From Chloroflexota bacterium (GTDB taxonomy: Bacteria; Chloroflexota; Ktedonobacteria; Ktedonobacterales; JACDGC01): a stretch of DNA of 14,104 nt. Shown here piece by piece: positions 7,522 through 14,104 of the stretch (its first letter is position 1; each line of letters begins with the position of its first letter). The stretch spans positions 1 through 14,104 of the forward strand of contig JAKAOI010000015.1 of assembly GCA_021812265.1 (NCBI GenBank). Reading direction: 5' to 3'. The notes beneath the pieces were generated by a model. It saw nothing but the letters and a program-made list of their open reading frames with translations. It did no database searches and was not told where the DNA came from. The position numbers and the translations under genes are program-made.

Positions 7522-9069
7522 TTATTCTGCCAATGGCCCATCCAAACGCCTATGGCCGCTGGAATCAATTGGCTCCGGATTTGGTGTTTCACCGCCGGAA
7601 GCTCCGGTTGAGCTGCCAACACCGCCGCCGGGGGTATTATCTCCCGATGAACCGACTCCGCCGCCGGGAGTGTTATCACCCGATGAGCCAACCCCGCCAC
7701 TGGCTCCGTTTGCCGATCCAGCGCCGTTACCCACTGAAACTGCCGGAGGTAAATCGCTGGGAGGCAGTGAAATTGACCTATCTACATGCAAAGCCGAAAT
7801 ATCTTTCCACACTTCGTGATTGCTAACCGGTGTTTGCGCTGTCGCTTCAGCAGTGGTTAACAACGGACGAGTATCTTCAATAACATTTCGCGTATTGGCC
7901 GTAAAAATATTTTCTGCCATTGTATCGGCAGCGCTTGTTCCTGCTTTGGGGGTTGCAGCTTCTTGCGGCGCAACAGGATTTTTCGCAGCGGTTTCTATTG
8001 TATCGGCAGCGCTGATTTCTGCTTTGGGGGTTACAGCTTCTTGCGGTGTTTTTGGCTCTTCTGCCGGTGTTTGCGCCGGCGTTTCCGGATGCGTAACAAC
8101 CTCAGCCGCTGTAACTGCGGCGGCGGAGCCTATCATTGCAGTAGCCTCAGCGACGCGCTGCAATTCTGACGCCGGATTTTCTGCAGCAGACGCTTCAGAA
8201 TTGCCATACACTTGGTCTACATGCGCGCTGGTTAATAAACCGGTTTCCGGAACAATTTCCGATTTATCCGAAATATTTTCCGGTTCAAGAACCACAGGCG
8301 TCACATCAAGCGTAGCCAAATCCGGTGTTTGCATAGCAGAAACTGAAGCAATATTTTCCATCGTCAAAGGTTCGGCGTCTTCATAAAAAATCAATGCGCC
8401 TTCATCCCCTTGCGCCGATGTTTCCGCAAAATCTGTGGCAGTATTCTCTGCCATTGCAGCTTCAATCACTACCGCGGCGGCAGTGATCTCTACAGGCTGC
8501 TCCATAAATACTGCTGCTTCAATCGATTCGGCAGTTGGCTTACTTTGCAAGGATTCTTCCGCAACTATAACCGGTGTTGGCGGCAATTGCGGGCTAGCAA
8601 CAGCGGTTTCCTCTACGGGCATATCAGTTATATGGACCGGCAATTCGATTAAATTGGGGTTAGCCGCTGAGCTGTCATATGCTTCATTAGCCATAGCGGC
8701 AGCGGCGGCAATATCATCCGCCGTAATAACTCCCTGTTCAACAGGCAGCGGCTCATTCTGCAATGTTTTAATGATTCGCAGCGCAATGGCTTCATTTTTT
8801 TCCAGAACAAGATTATGTACATCACCACTTATAAGTTCATATAAAGCATAAAATGTTGGAATAAAAGTCCAGCTAAACAGAACGCTAAGTATACCATACT
8901 CAAAATTTCCCAGATAAAATTGCTGTAAGCCGAATGTACCCAGCAAAGGCAACGACAAAATACGCGCGGTAGTTTCACTCTTTTTTTGCCGGACATATCG
9001 GCTGAGAAATTCATTTTTTTGGTCGAAATTCAGAGAAGATAGCATAGATTCTATAGAATCTTCTAACAT
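7522..9069 (-). CDS. TM2-domain membrane protein with long disordered repeat tail
   Basis: The 515-residue protein has a TM2-like unit at about 35-82: a first hydrophobic helix (ILSLPLLGTFGLQQFYLG, with the TM2 signature G-x-FG-x3-FYLG), a short turn, and a second helix (about 59-80). About 35 hydrophilic residues precede it. The remaining 430 residues are Ala/Pro/Thr/Glu-rich, acidic and low-complexity, with no cysteine. They contain a 26-residue duplication (centred near 358) and, near the C-terminus, 12-residue repeats GVGSSGDNTPGG. TM2 proteins are usually about 100-150 residues, so the tail is exceptional. GGAGG ten bases before the ATG supports the start. The function is unknown; the tail may be cytoplasmic and flexible. 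Long plus-strand frames opposite it are compositional shadows. It is monocistronic and converges on the che operon. Confidence 0.85.
   Translation of the reverse strand: MLEDSIESMLSSLNFDQKNEFLSRYVRQKKSETTARILSLPLLGTFGLQQFYLGNFEYGILSVLFSWTFIPTFYALYELISGDVHNLVLEKNEAIALRIIKTLQNEPLPVEQGVITADDIAAAAAMANEAYDSSAANPNLIELPVHITDMPVEETAVASPQLPPTPVIVAEESLQSKPTAESIEAAVFMEQPVEITAAAVVIEAAMAENTATDFAETSAQGDEGALIFYEDAEPLTMENIASVSAMQTPDLATLDVTPVVLEPENISDKSEIVPETGLLTSAHVDQVYGNSEASAAENPASELQRVAEATAMIGSAAAVTAAEVVTHPETPAQTPAEEPKTPQEAVTPKAEISAADTIETAAKNPVAPQEAATPKAGTSAADTMAENIFTANTRNVIEDTRPLLTTAEATAQTPVSNHEVWKDISALHVDRSISLPPSDLPPAVSVGNGAGSANGASGGVGSSGDNTPGGGVGSSGDNTPGGGVGSSTGASGGETPNPEPIDSSGHRRLDGPLAE
7622..7693. repeat. 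36-base tandem repeat, two full copies plus degenerate third
   Basis: Units 7622-7657 and 7658-7693 both start CCGCCGCCGGG and match at about 30 of 36 positions; a degenerate third unit starts near 7694. In the minus-strand TM2 gene each unit encodes 12 residues (GVGSSGDNTPGG), keeping the frame. Confidence 0.85.
7921..8048. repeat. 78-base-period direct repeat within the TM2 gene tail
   Basis: The 50-base segments starting at 7921 and 7999 match at about 45 of 50 positions (both open TGTATCGGCAGCGCT). The 78-base spacing equals 26 codons, so the coding frame of the minus-strand gene is kept. The encoded units share TPKA...SAADT. This looks like an in-frame duplication in the disordered tail. 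Confidence 0.85.
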
Positions 9070-9360
9070 AGCGCTGTAACCTCCTTCAAGTTCGTTGTTA
9101 TATAAAAATTACCAAATCTACAATAGCATGGATTGAAGAAAGCCGCAACAACATAGCAGTGTTATCATATGTATTATCTCATATTCCATAATACTATCCG
9201 CTTGATGCGCTTATCTTTATAAAACGATAACTATCTATCAACAGAGATCTGCTCTTTACGCTCTCCTCTACATCAATGGTGACTGTGCCTACTTGATTTG
9301 TTTCAAAATGTTACGTATCCTAATATCAGGATGTTCTCTGCAGCATAGAACATCGGGGAT

Positions 9361-9407
9361 GTACAAGGGGCGACGCACCTTGTACGGGGTTCTGGGGTGT
9401 CCCCAGA
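9361..9407. repeat. GC-rich double-hairpin intergenic element
   Basis: Two inverted repeats stand side by side. GTACAAGG (9361-9368) and CCTTGTAC (9378-9385) form a perfect 8-base-pair stem around the 9-base loop GGCGACGCA. TCTGGGG (9391-9397) and CCCCAGA (9401-9407) form a perfect 7-base-pair stem around TGT. The GC-rich block contrasts with its AT-rich surroundings and resembles dispersed palindromic (REP/MITE-like) elements containing a GGGGCGACGCA core. That resemblance is from memory and is not proven by this single copy. There is no strong T-run after it, so it is not an obvious terminator. Confidence 0.5.
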
Positions 9408-9841
9408 CCTCCCTTTGTTGCAAATACGAGAACCATGCGCTTCTCTTTCCAGCGAAAATCCTAAATATATAGAAAATATACGTACTTTTGACCTAATTAA
9501 ATAAAGAAGCCGAGAAATAGTATCCGATCAAATTCAAACAGTAGTTACCAATATGAAACATAAATCGATAACAATACATCTTTTCGTGCTCGTGTTCTTC
9601 AAAAATTTCATTAGTGAATGTCCACTTTTGTCGCGCTGATGGCTATTATTGCCAGTTCTGTATCGACGGCGCCGAGAGAACACTAAATAATTGCAACGGC
9701 GAGTGATTCGCAAGAAAGCTTGCCAACACTCAACAAAACAGCGTTTGAGGATCCCCTTAGCAAGAAATCCATCCTAATCACAGCAGTATCGGTGTGGATA
9801 TTGCCACAAGAAATATTCCTCTTTTGTTAACACATACAAGT

Positions 9842-9868
9842 TAATATTTTTGCGGCTTCTGCCGATAT
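9842..9868 (+). promoter_or_regulatory. Sigma-28 (SigD)-like promoter of the LysM transglycosylase gene
   Basis: TAAT at 9842-9845, then exactly 15 bases, then GCCGATAT at 9861-9868, which equals the Bacillus SigD -10 element. Only one of 12 defined positions departs from TAAA-N15-GCCGATAT. It lies about 72 bases upstream of the start codon at 9941, on the right strand. GCCGATAT also occurs inside coding sequence near 552 and 12025 without a TAAA at the right distance, so the -10 alone can arise by chance; the pairing and placement are what support it. Confidence 0.45.
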
Positions 9869-9940
9869 TTTAGTGTAAAGATATATTTGGGAAACAAGAG
9901 CTTTTATTGTGTTTTATTAAGGGAGTAGCTTATAAATAGT

Positions 9941-10831
9941 ATGTTACCGATTCAATCACTGTGGAATAAATTGCGCCGCAAAACAATACTCTTAGCGCTA
10001 TTCGCCGCTATATGCAGCAGCGGATTGGCGTATTCAACTTATTCGGCGCTGCAAGCTGCGGCAAATTGTCCCACATATACCATACACGCCGGAGATACAT
10101 TAAATAAAATTGCGTATCGCTATCACACCACATCCGGTTACCTTGCGCAATTAAACCATATCCGTAATATCAATATCATATTTGTTGGTCAAACTATTTG
10201 CGTCGGCGCGCCATTCATTGGGTCAGCTCCGGCGCCACAGCCAAGCCAAGGCGCATGTTTAGTCGGCATAGTAGTAATTAGCGGAGAAACTCTTACCAAA
10301 CTGGCGCAACAATACCACACATCGGTTGCGTATTTGGCGCAAATTAATAATTTGCGCAATATCAACACAATTTATGTAGGAGAATGGTTGTGTATGGCGC
10401 GTTCCAGCGGATATGCAGCCGTTTACGGCGATTTGCAATGGGCGACACAACAACAAGTTCGCCAAACATTGCTGGCGGCTGCCGATCGTAATGGGCTGCC
10501 GCGTAACTTAGTTTTGGCGATTGCGTGGGAAGAAAGCAACTGGACACAGCATGTTATTTCGTGGGATGGCGGAATCGGCGCAATGCAGCTTATGCCATAC
10601 ACGGCAAATTGGCTGAACAACGCTATGCGCACCAATTATAATCCCTACTATCTTTATGACAACATTCAATTAGGAACATCATATTTGCGATTTTTATGGA
10701 ACACATTTCATGGAAATCTAACCTATATTATCAGCGCATACAATGAAGGAGCCTATAATGTGCAAACACGCGGCATATTTAATTGGTTTTATGTCAATCG
10801 GGTAGAAAGCTTTATCCGGCTATTTTCTTAA
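9941..10831 (+). CDS. Secreted LysM-LysM lytic transglycosylase (SLT family)
   Basis: This 296-residue protein probably binds and cleaves peptidoglycan outside the membrane. Residues 10-14 are basic (KLRRK), followed by a hydrophobic stretch and an Ala-rich segment to about 41, consistent with a signal peptide or signal anchor. LysM 1 spans about 43-88 and LysM 2 about 106-151; both end with an N-x-R-N-I-N...VG motif. Each has a cysteine at both ends (C43/C87, C106/C151), suggesting disulfide-stapled domains. The SLT-type catalytic domain covers about 165-296: the likely catalytic glutamate E198 in WEESNW, GIGAMQLMP at 211-219, then AYNEGAYN. The upstream GGGAG is about 15 bases from ATG 9941, longer than usual, but an in-frame TAG blocks any earlier start. 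It is monocistronic. The upstream sigma-28-like site suggests co-regulation with motility. Confidence 0.88.
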   Translation: MLPIQSLWNKLRRKTILLALFAAICSSGLAYSTYSALQAAANCPTYTIHAGDTLNKIAYRYHTTSGYLAQLNHIRNINIIFVGQTICVGAPFIGSAPAPQPSQGACLVGIVVISGETLTKLAQQYHTSVAYLAQINNLRNINTIYVGEWLCMARSSGYAAVYGDLQWATQQQVRQTLLAAADRNGLPRNLVLAIAWEESNWTQHVISWDGGIGAMQLMPYTANWLNNAMRTNYNPYYLYDNIQLGTSYLRFLWNTFHGNLTYIISAYNEGAYNVQTRGIFNWFYVNRVESFIRLFS

Positions 10832-11164
10832 TAGCGCGACCGTATGTGTGATTGCCTTACAACAAAACATCTACAGGGCGCTTCCGTTAATGACTTCGAT
10901 TGCGGCAGCGCAACGCCGGCAGAAGAATAGCAAGCATGACATAATCTATTGATTGCTTTTAGCCACCAGCCTTATAAAAATTAGATTTTTTTGATCATTG
11001 TTTCTGTATTTAAATCAGTATATAGAAGCCAGCTAACTGCTTTGGGTATTAATTCTGCAAGAAAATATGCCTACGCGGCAGATGGCGCAGATATCTTAAA
11101 TAGAGCCTCTGCTATATGATACAATTCGGTTGAAAACATATTACGCAAAGGAGCGATTTTACAT
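10832..11164. other. Intergenic region ahead of the acyl-CoA dehydrogenase gene
   Basis: No gene is recognisable in these 333 bases. A small A/T hairpin with a T-run near 10977-10992 (AAAAATTAG followed by ATTTTTTT) may weakly terminate the transglycosylase transcript. A possible promoter (TTAAAT 11096-11101, TACAAT 11120-11125, 18-base spacer) is weak. AAAGGAG at 11147-11153 is the ribosome-binding site of the next gene. Confidence 0.4.
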
Positions 11165-12310
11165 ATGTCCATCGATACCAATTCAGATGAAGCGCGAATG
11201 ATTTTAGATATGGTGCGTGATTTAGCCCGCACACGTATTCAGCCGCGCGCCGCGGAAATAGATGAAAAAGGCGAATTTCCGTGGGATATGAAGCAGCTGT
11301 TAGCGGAACAGGGTATTTTGGGCTTGCCATTTGCCGAAGAATATGGCGGATCCGGCGCAAGTGAACTAACCATCTTGCAAGTTATTGAAGAAATTGCCAA
11401 AAGCTGCGCCACCACCGCATTGATGCTCTGCGTGCAGCAGCTCGGTTCACTGCCCATTGAATTAGCCGGCACACCGGAGCAGAAAAAAAGATATTTCCCC
11501 GGGTTGGCCAGCGGTGAATGGCTTGCAGCGTATGGGCTGACCGAACCGGGTTCCGGCTCTGACGCCGGAGCAATGACTACTCGCGCCGAAAAACGCGGCA
11601 ACGAATATGTGTTAAATGGCATGAAACATTTTATTACCAACGCCGGATTGGCGCATGTAAATGTTATATTTGCCAAAACAGATATGGAAGCGCCGGGAAC
11701 TCGCGGCGTAAGCGCTTTTGTGGTAGAAGGAGATCGGCCAGGCTTCCGGTTAGGACATATCGAACATAAAATGGGCATTCGCGGCTCGCAAACCGGCGAA
11801 TTAATTATGGAAGATTGCGTCATCCCCGCAGAAAATTTGCTGGGCCGCGAAGGAGATGGCTTTAAAATTGCCATGGCAACTTTAGACCGCACACGACCGG
11901 GCGTCGGCGCGCAGGCGCTGGGTATTGCCCAAGGCGCGCTGGATTTTGCCGTGCAATATTCCAAAACACGCAAACAATTCGGCAAGCCGATAGCAGAAAA
12001 CCAAGGCATTCAATTTATGCTTGCCGATATGGAAGCCGGGGTGGAAGCTTCGCGGCAATTGATATATAACGTTGGCCGTATGATTGATTCTGGCAGCAAA
12101 AACTTTGGCAGACAGTCGGCCATTGCTAAGTTGTTCACCTCCGATATGGCTATACAAGTTACCAGCGACGCCATCCAAATTTTAGGCGGATATGGTTATA
12201 TGAGAGAGTTTCCGGTTGAACGCATGATGCGTGACGCTAAAATTTGCCAAATTTATGAAGGCACAAACCAAATTCAAAGAGTTGTTATCGCTCGTGATTT
12301 GTTAAAATAA
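11165..12310 (+). CDS. Acyl-CoA dehydrogenase, short-chain type
   Basis: This FAD-dependent enzyme oxidises acyl-CoA to 2-enoyl-CoA and passes electrons to ETF. The 381-residue length is normal for the family. Visible are the N-terminal helical part with GLPFAEEYGGSG (53-64), the FAD and substrate motif YGLTEPGSGSD (123-133), RKQFGKPI in the C-terminal helical domain, and QILGGYGYM. The catalytic-base motif YEGT places E365, the usual position in short-chain, butyryl and glutaryl-like members. Isovaleryl-CoA dehydrogenases use a different position, which argues against them. AAAGGAG eleven bases upstream supports the start. It stands alone, with no adjacent etfAB, thiolase or hydratase, so the exact substrate (butyryl, methylbutyryl or similar) cannot be named. 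A terminator follows. Confidence 0.93.
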   Translation: MSIDTNSDEARMILDMVRDLARTRIQPRAAEIDEKGEFPWDMKQLLAEQGILGLPFAEEYGGSGASELTILQVIEEIAKSCATTALMLCVQQLGSLPIELAGTPEQKKRYFPGLASGEWLAAYGLTEPGSGSDAGAMTTRAEKRGNEYVLNGMKHFITNAGLAHVNVIFAKTDMEAPGTRGVSAFVVEGDRPGFRLGHIEHKMGIRGSQTGELIMEDCVIPAENLLGREGDGFKIAMATLDRTRPGVGAQALGIAQGALDFAVQYSKTRKQFGKPIAENQGIQFMLADMEAGVEASRQLIYNVGRMIDSGSKNFGRQSAIAKLFTSDMAIQVTSDAIQILGGYGYMREFPVERMMRDAKICQIYEGTNQIQRVVIARDLLK

Positions 12311-12343
12311 TCTCTGGCTGTCATTCCGACAGTAAAAAATAAT

Positions 12344-12377
12344 CGGCGCAGAAATAATTTCTGCGCCGGTTTTCTTT
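12344..12377. terminator. Bidirectional terminator after the acyl-CoA dehydrogenase gene
   Basis: CGGCGCAGAAA (12344-12354) and TTTCTGCGCCG (12358-12368) form a perfect 11-base-pair stem with a TAA loop, followed by GTTTTCTTT. On the minus strand the hairpin is followed by a T-rich tract (the AAAAAA run upstream, at about 12334-12339, read in reverse), so it can also end the convergent gene pair. A small extra hairpin CTGTC-ATTCC-GACAG precedes it at about 12318-12332. Confidence 0.88.
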
Positions 12378-12491
12378 GCAATATGAAAATAACAAGCAAC
12401 GGCAGCTACAGGAATCCGTCCCTTGCGCAGATATTCACATTTCAATCAATCAATCAATTCACAGATCTTAGACAGCAATTTGCACCCACTG

Positions 12492-12962
12492 CTAATGACG
12501 CAACGCTCCGGCAAAAATAAACAGCAGCAAAATAACGACGACGACGACAAAAAAAGCGCCATAGCACCCTATATTAGCAACACGTTTATTGTATAACGCT
12601 TGGCGCAATTGTTCTTCTATATCTTCGGGATCAAACAAAATATGCGGGGCAATTGCGCGAATGCGCGAAACCATCTGAATAAAATCGCGAACATTCGTCA
12701 TGCCTTCAGCGGCAATAATAGTGGTTCCGTCAACAAATTGCAGCAACAGCAATAACTTGCTGGGTAAATGTTCACCCGGTGTAAGAGCAATTTTTTGAAT
12801 GGCGCTTAGCTCAAAATTATCTGAATTGCCTTCTTCACGCGCTAAAAATTCAATAGAGTTTGGGTGCAAAATAATCTCTTTTGCTAAACCGTACCGCACA
12901 ACACATAAAACATCGTTCAGTTCCGTACCGGCGCTGTCAATTCCGGCAATTCTTTCATCCAT
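12492..12962 (-). CDS. Tail-anchored membrane protein with possible PH-like domain
   Basis: This 156-residue protein is not assigned to a named family. Residues 15-105 read as alternating beta strands (VVRYGLAKEIILHP, SIEFLARE, KLLLLLQFVDGTTIIAAEG) followed by an amphipathic helix (NVRDFIQMVSRIRAIAP), a pattern resembling bacterial PH-like domains; this is an inference from pattern only. A charged helix (111-128, EDIEEQLRQALYNKR) leads to one strongly hydrophobic segment at about 131-153, ending four residues from the C-terminus, so the protein is probably tail-anchored with its main domain in the cytoplasm. It starts eight bases after the stop of the upstream stress-protein gene and has no clear ribosome-binding site, so its translation is probably coupled to it. 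Function unknown. Confidence 0.75.
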   Translation of the reverse strand: MDERIAGIDSAGTELNDVLCVVRYGLAKEIILHPNSIEFLAREEGNSDNFELSAIQKIALTPGEHLPSKLLLLLQFVDGTTIIAAEGMTNVRDFIQMVSRIRAIAPHILFDPEDIEEQLRQALYNKRVANIGCYGAFFVVVVVILLLFIFAGALRH

Positions 12963-12970
12963 GAACTACG

Positions 12971-13477
12971 CTAGCCAACATTCACTGAAACTTTATTGAT
13001 GTCTTTTGCGCATGCTATTTTTTTGGAGCCGCGCAGCAAAAGAACACGAATATCCGTATTATGCATAATATATGACGCAGTGTCATCAAGTTGATTTTGG
13101 TAATTTTGATAGGATTCGCCAATAATAATATCTGTACACATATGAACTTTAATCAATTCAATAACCGCGTCTCCCACACTATACGAAAATACATTGCTGT
13201 CTTCAACGGAAACATAATAATTTTCAAGGATTGCCGCTAATTCTTTATAGTGCAGTTTCTTTTCCTGCACCATTTTTTCAGTTGGCCAACCCAAACAATC
13301 TCTTTTTAAAGGAACTGCATAATGAATAACAACTCTAGATTTTAATTGTTTGGCCAATCCACAAGCCATACGTAAAATATCTTTGTTTAAATCATCATCT
13401 TGATTAATAACAGCGAGTACAGCAGGTTTCTGTTCGCCATTAGGAAGCAACGAATCATTCTTTGCGTCGATAGCCAA
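12971..13477 (-). CDS. Universal-stress-protein-like domain protein (TTG start)
   Basis: The 168-residue protein has the UspA-type alpha/beta layout: strand AVLAVIN at 19-25, a helix with ILRMACGLAKQLKSRVVIHYAVP (34-56), a long middle helix, GDAVIELIKVHMCTDIIIGES at about 102-122, and a final strand IRVLLLRG at 143-150, then an 18-residue tail. The ATP-binding G-x2-G-x9-G-S/T pattern of classical Usp proteins is not visible after IIIGES, so it probably does not bind ATP in the usual way. The start codon is TTG, with GAGGTG five bases upstream; the first in-frame ATG (residue 37) would cut into the fold. It is the first gene of a two-gene minus-strand unit with the tail-anchored protein. Its role is unknown; a stress or sensory function is only suggested by the fold. 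Confidence 0.75.
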   Translation of the reverse strand: MAIDAKNDSLLPNGEQKPAVLAVINQDDDLNKDILRMACGLAKQLKSRVVIHYAVPLKRDCLGWPTEKMVQEKKLHYKELAAILENYYVSVEDSNVFSYSVGDAVIELIKVHMCTDIIIGESYQNYQNQLDDTASYIMHNTDIRVLLLRGSKKIACAKDINKVSVNVG

Positions 13478-13876
13478 GATAACACCTCTAAAACATTTTA
13501 AAACATTGCGAAAACAAATAATAGCAAATCAACCTCGATCCGCCATTGTATCTTTTTGCTGCGCGCACTGCAGTTTTATTTTCGCCGCAATTTTTTTGCC
13601 AATTTTTTTACAAATGAACGGCTAAGCGTTCAGAGAAACACTCACTTTAAAGACCAATAGCTATTATAACAGGTCAGAATGTAAATATCAAGCCCTAAAC
13701 ACTTATTTTGTCAGTAAATTCGGATTTTTCTCTTTGAATTACAATAAATCGCCGGATAAATAGCGCTTGCCACATCGCATATTCCGGCAGCGTAAAGCAT
13801 TGCCGCGCCAAATATCTCGAAATAGCGACAGTAATGTTGTATAGTATTGGCAGATTTATTTTTTGAGATATGTATC
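13478..13876. other. Divergent intergenic region between the stress-protein and FHA genes
   Basis: No gene is recognisable in these 399 AT-rich bases, which must carry promoters for both flanking genes. The FHA-side promoter is clear (13817-13845). On the other side no convincing -35/-10 pair was found. A near-tandem GCAATTTTTTT / GCCAATTTTTTT lies at about 13588-13611, and a small inverted repeat TGAACG-GCTAAG-CGTTCA at about 13615-13632; their role is unknown. Confidence 0.5.
13817..13845 (+). promoter_or_regulatory. Sigma-70-type promoter of the FHA gene
   Basis: TCGAAA at 13817-13822 (four of six matching TTGACA), a 17-base spacer, and TATAGT at 13840-13845 (five of six matching TATAAT). 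Transcription would start near 13852, about 25 bases before the ATG at 13877. No strong Shine-Dalgarno is visible in that leader; only GAGAT lies about eight bases upstream. Confidence 0.5.
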
Positions 13877-14104
13877 ATGAGTTTTTTTCTCGGCGCGCTG
13901 CGAATTATTGGGTATAGCCCAAACCAACGCTATTCGCGCGATGTTGCGCTATCACATACATGGCTGTTCCCGCTTTCCACCGCCGACACAACTATCGGAA
14001 GCGGCATGAGCAGCGCAATTATTATCCAGGACCCTGCTGTGCCTGAAGCTTTTGTGACAGTGCAATTTCTCGAGTCTTCTTGGTGTATTGAAGGATCGTC
14101 ATGC
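13877..14104 (+). CDS. FHA-domain protein, 5' part only
   Basis: The frame is open for 76 codons to the window end, so the gene is cut by the window edge. Residues about 41-74 resemble the first half of a forkhead-associated (FHA) domain, a phosphothreonine-peptide binding module. TTIGSG stands where FHA proteins have I-G-R, then IIIQDPAVPEAFVTVQF stands for the usual I-x-L-x-D-x2-V-S-x-x-H-A strand, then WCIEGSS for the W-x-L-x-D-x-S strand. The arginine after the glycine and the Ser/His of the binding loop are replaced (S, and E/F), so phosphopeptide binding is uncertain from this part. About 35 residues precede the domain, with no membrane segment or signal peptide. A promoter lies just upstream. 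In Chloroflexota such proteins often have further domains downstream, which cannot be seen here. Confidence 0.65.
   Translation, partial: MSFFLGALRIIGYSPNQRYSRDVALSHTWLFPLSTADTTIGSGMSSAIIIQDPAVPEAFVTVQFLESSWCIEGSSC

Larger units (their letters stand above)
9070..9940. other. Long intergenic region without a recognisable gene
   Basis: About 870 AT-rich bases between the divergently oriented TM2 gene and the LysM transglycosylase gene. No frame with family features, tRNA or rRNA was seen in it. The left end must hold the TM2 gene promoter; TATAAC and a poor TTGTAG lie 15 bases apart on the minus strand, which is weak. A GC-rich double hairpin sits at 9361-9407 and a sigma-28-like promoter at 9842-9868. 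The rest has many stop codons in all frames and may be decayed sequence or hold a small RNA that cannot be recognised by eye. Confidence 0.6.

Noticed and set aside
7820..8386. Long plus-strand open frame (188 codons) opposite the TM2 gene tail, plus frames at 8410-8851
   Set aside because: It mirrors the Ala/Pro/Thr-rich low-complexity tail of the minus-strand gene, shows no family features, and the minus-strand gene has the TM2 domain and a strong ribosome-binding site.
1..9069. CRISPR-like array, transposase or phage genes
   Set aside because: No spaced identical repeats of 20-40 bases, no transposase motif and no terminal inverted repeats with target duplications were seen; the only tandem repeats are coding repeats in the TM2 gene.
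9710..9723. Small hairpin GCAAG-AAAG-CTTGC considered as part of a tRNA or terminator
   Set aside because: Only five base pairs, no T-run, and no cloverleaf or conserved T-loop around it.
11239..12009. 256-codon minus-strand frame opposite the acyl-CoA dehydrogenase gene
   Set aside because: It is a shadow of a well-conserved enzyme gene and lacks any recognisable motif or ribosome-binding site.
12443..12456. Short AATC repeat (about three and a half units) between convergent genes
   Set aside because: Too short and simple to be meaningful; expected by chance in AT-rich spacer.

Overview
The window is bacterial chromosomal DNA of moderate to slightly low GC (judged by eye). It is dominated by one complete chemotaxis signalling operon on the plus strand. 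The gene content suggests a Chloroflexota-like bacterium: a CheC/CheD/CheX adaptation set, a LysM-LysM-transglycosylase secreted protein, a TM2 protein with a long Ala/Pro-rich tail, and an FHA protein. The phylum call is an inference of moderate strength; no rRNA or other phylogenetic marker lies in the window.

Layout. (1) 163-7369: cheW-cheA-cheC-cheD-cheY-cheB-cheR-cheX, all co-directional and tightly packed. The stretch is preceded at 113-139 by a close match to the motility sigma-28 (FliA/SigD) promoter and closed at 7424-7464 by a strong hairpin terminator. (2) 7522-9069: a minus-strand gene for a TM2 membrane protein with a disordered, repeat-bearing tail; it converges on the same terminator. 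(3) 9070-9940: about 870 bases without a recognisable gene, holding a GC-rich double-hairpin element and, near its end, a second sigma-28-like promoter. (4) 9941-10831: a secreted LysM lytic transglycosylase. (5) 11165-12310: a stand-alone acyl-CoA dehydrogenase followed by a bidirectional terminator. (6) 12492-13477: a minus-strand gene pair, a universal-stress-like protein with a TTG start and a tail-anchored membrane protein with a possible PH-like domain. (7) 13877 to the end: the 5' part of an FHA-domain gene with its own sigma-70-type promoter.

How the genes work together. CheW couples chemoreceptors, which are not in this window, to the CheA kinase. CheA phosphorylates CheY, which would carry the signal to a motor, and CheB. 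CheR and CheB methylate and demethylate receptors, CheD deamidates receptor glutamines and is a known CheC partner, and CheC and CheX remove phosphate from CheY. The complete catalytic residues of all these proteins can be read in the sequence. Three deviations stand out: CheA carries two tandem P2 (response-regulator docking) domains, CheC keeps only one of its two phosphatase sites, and CheD lacks the usual threonine just before its catalytic cysteine.

The most interesting hypothesis is that one motility sigma factor drives both the chemotaxis operon and the wall-cleaving transglycosylase, a link known from the Bacillus SigD regulon. No transposon, phage, CRISPR array, tRNA or rRNA was seen.
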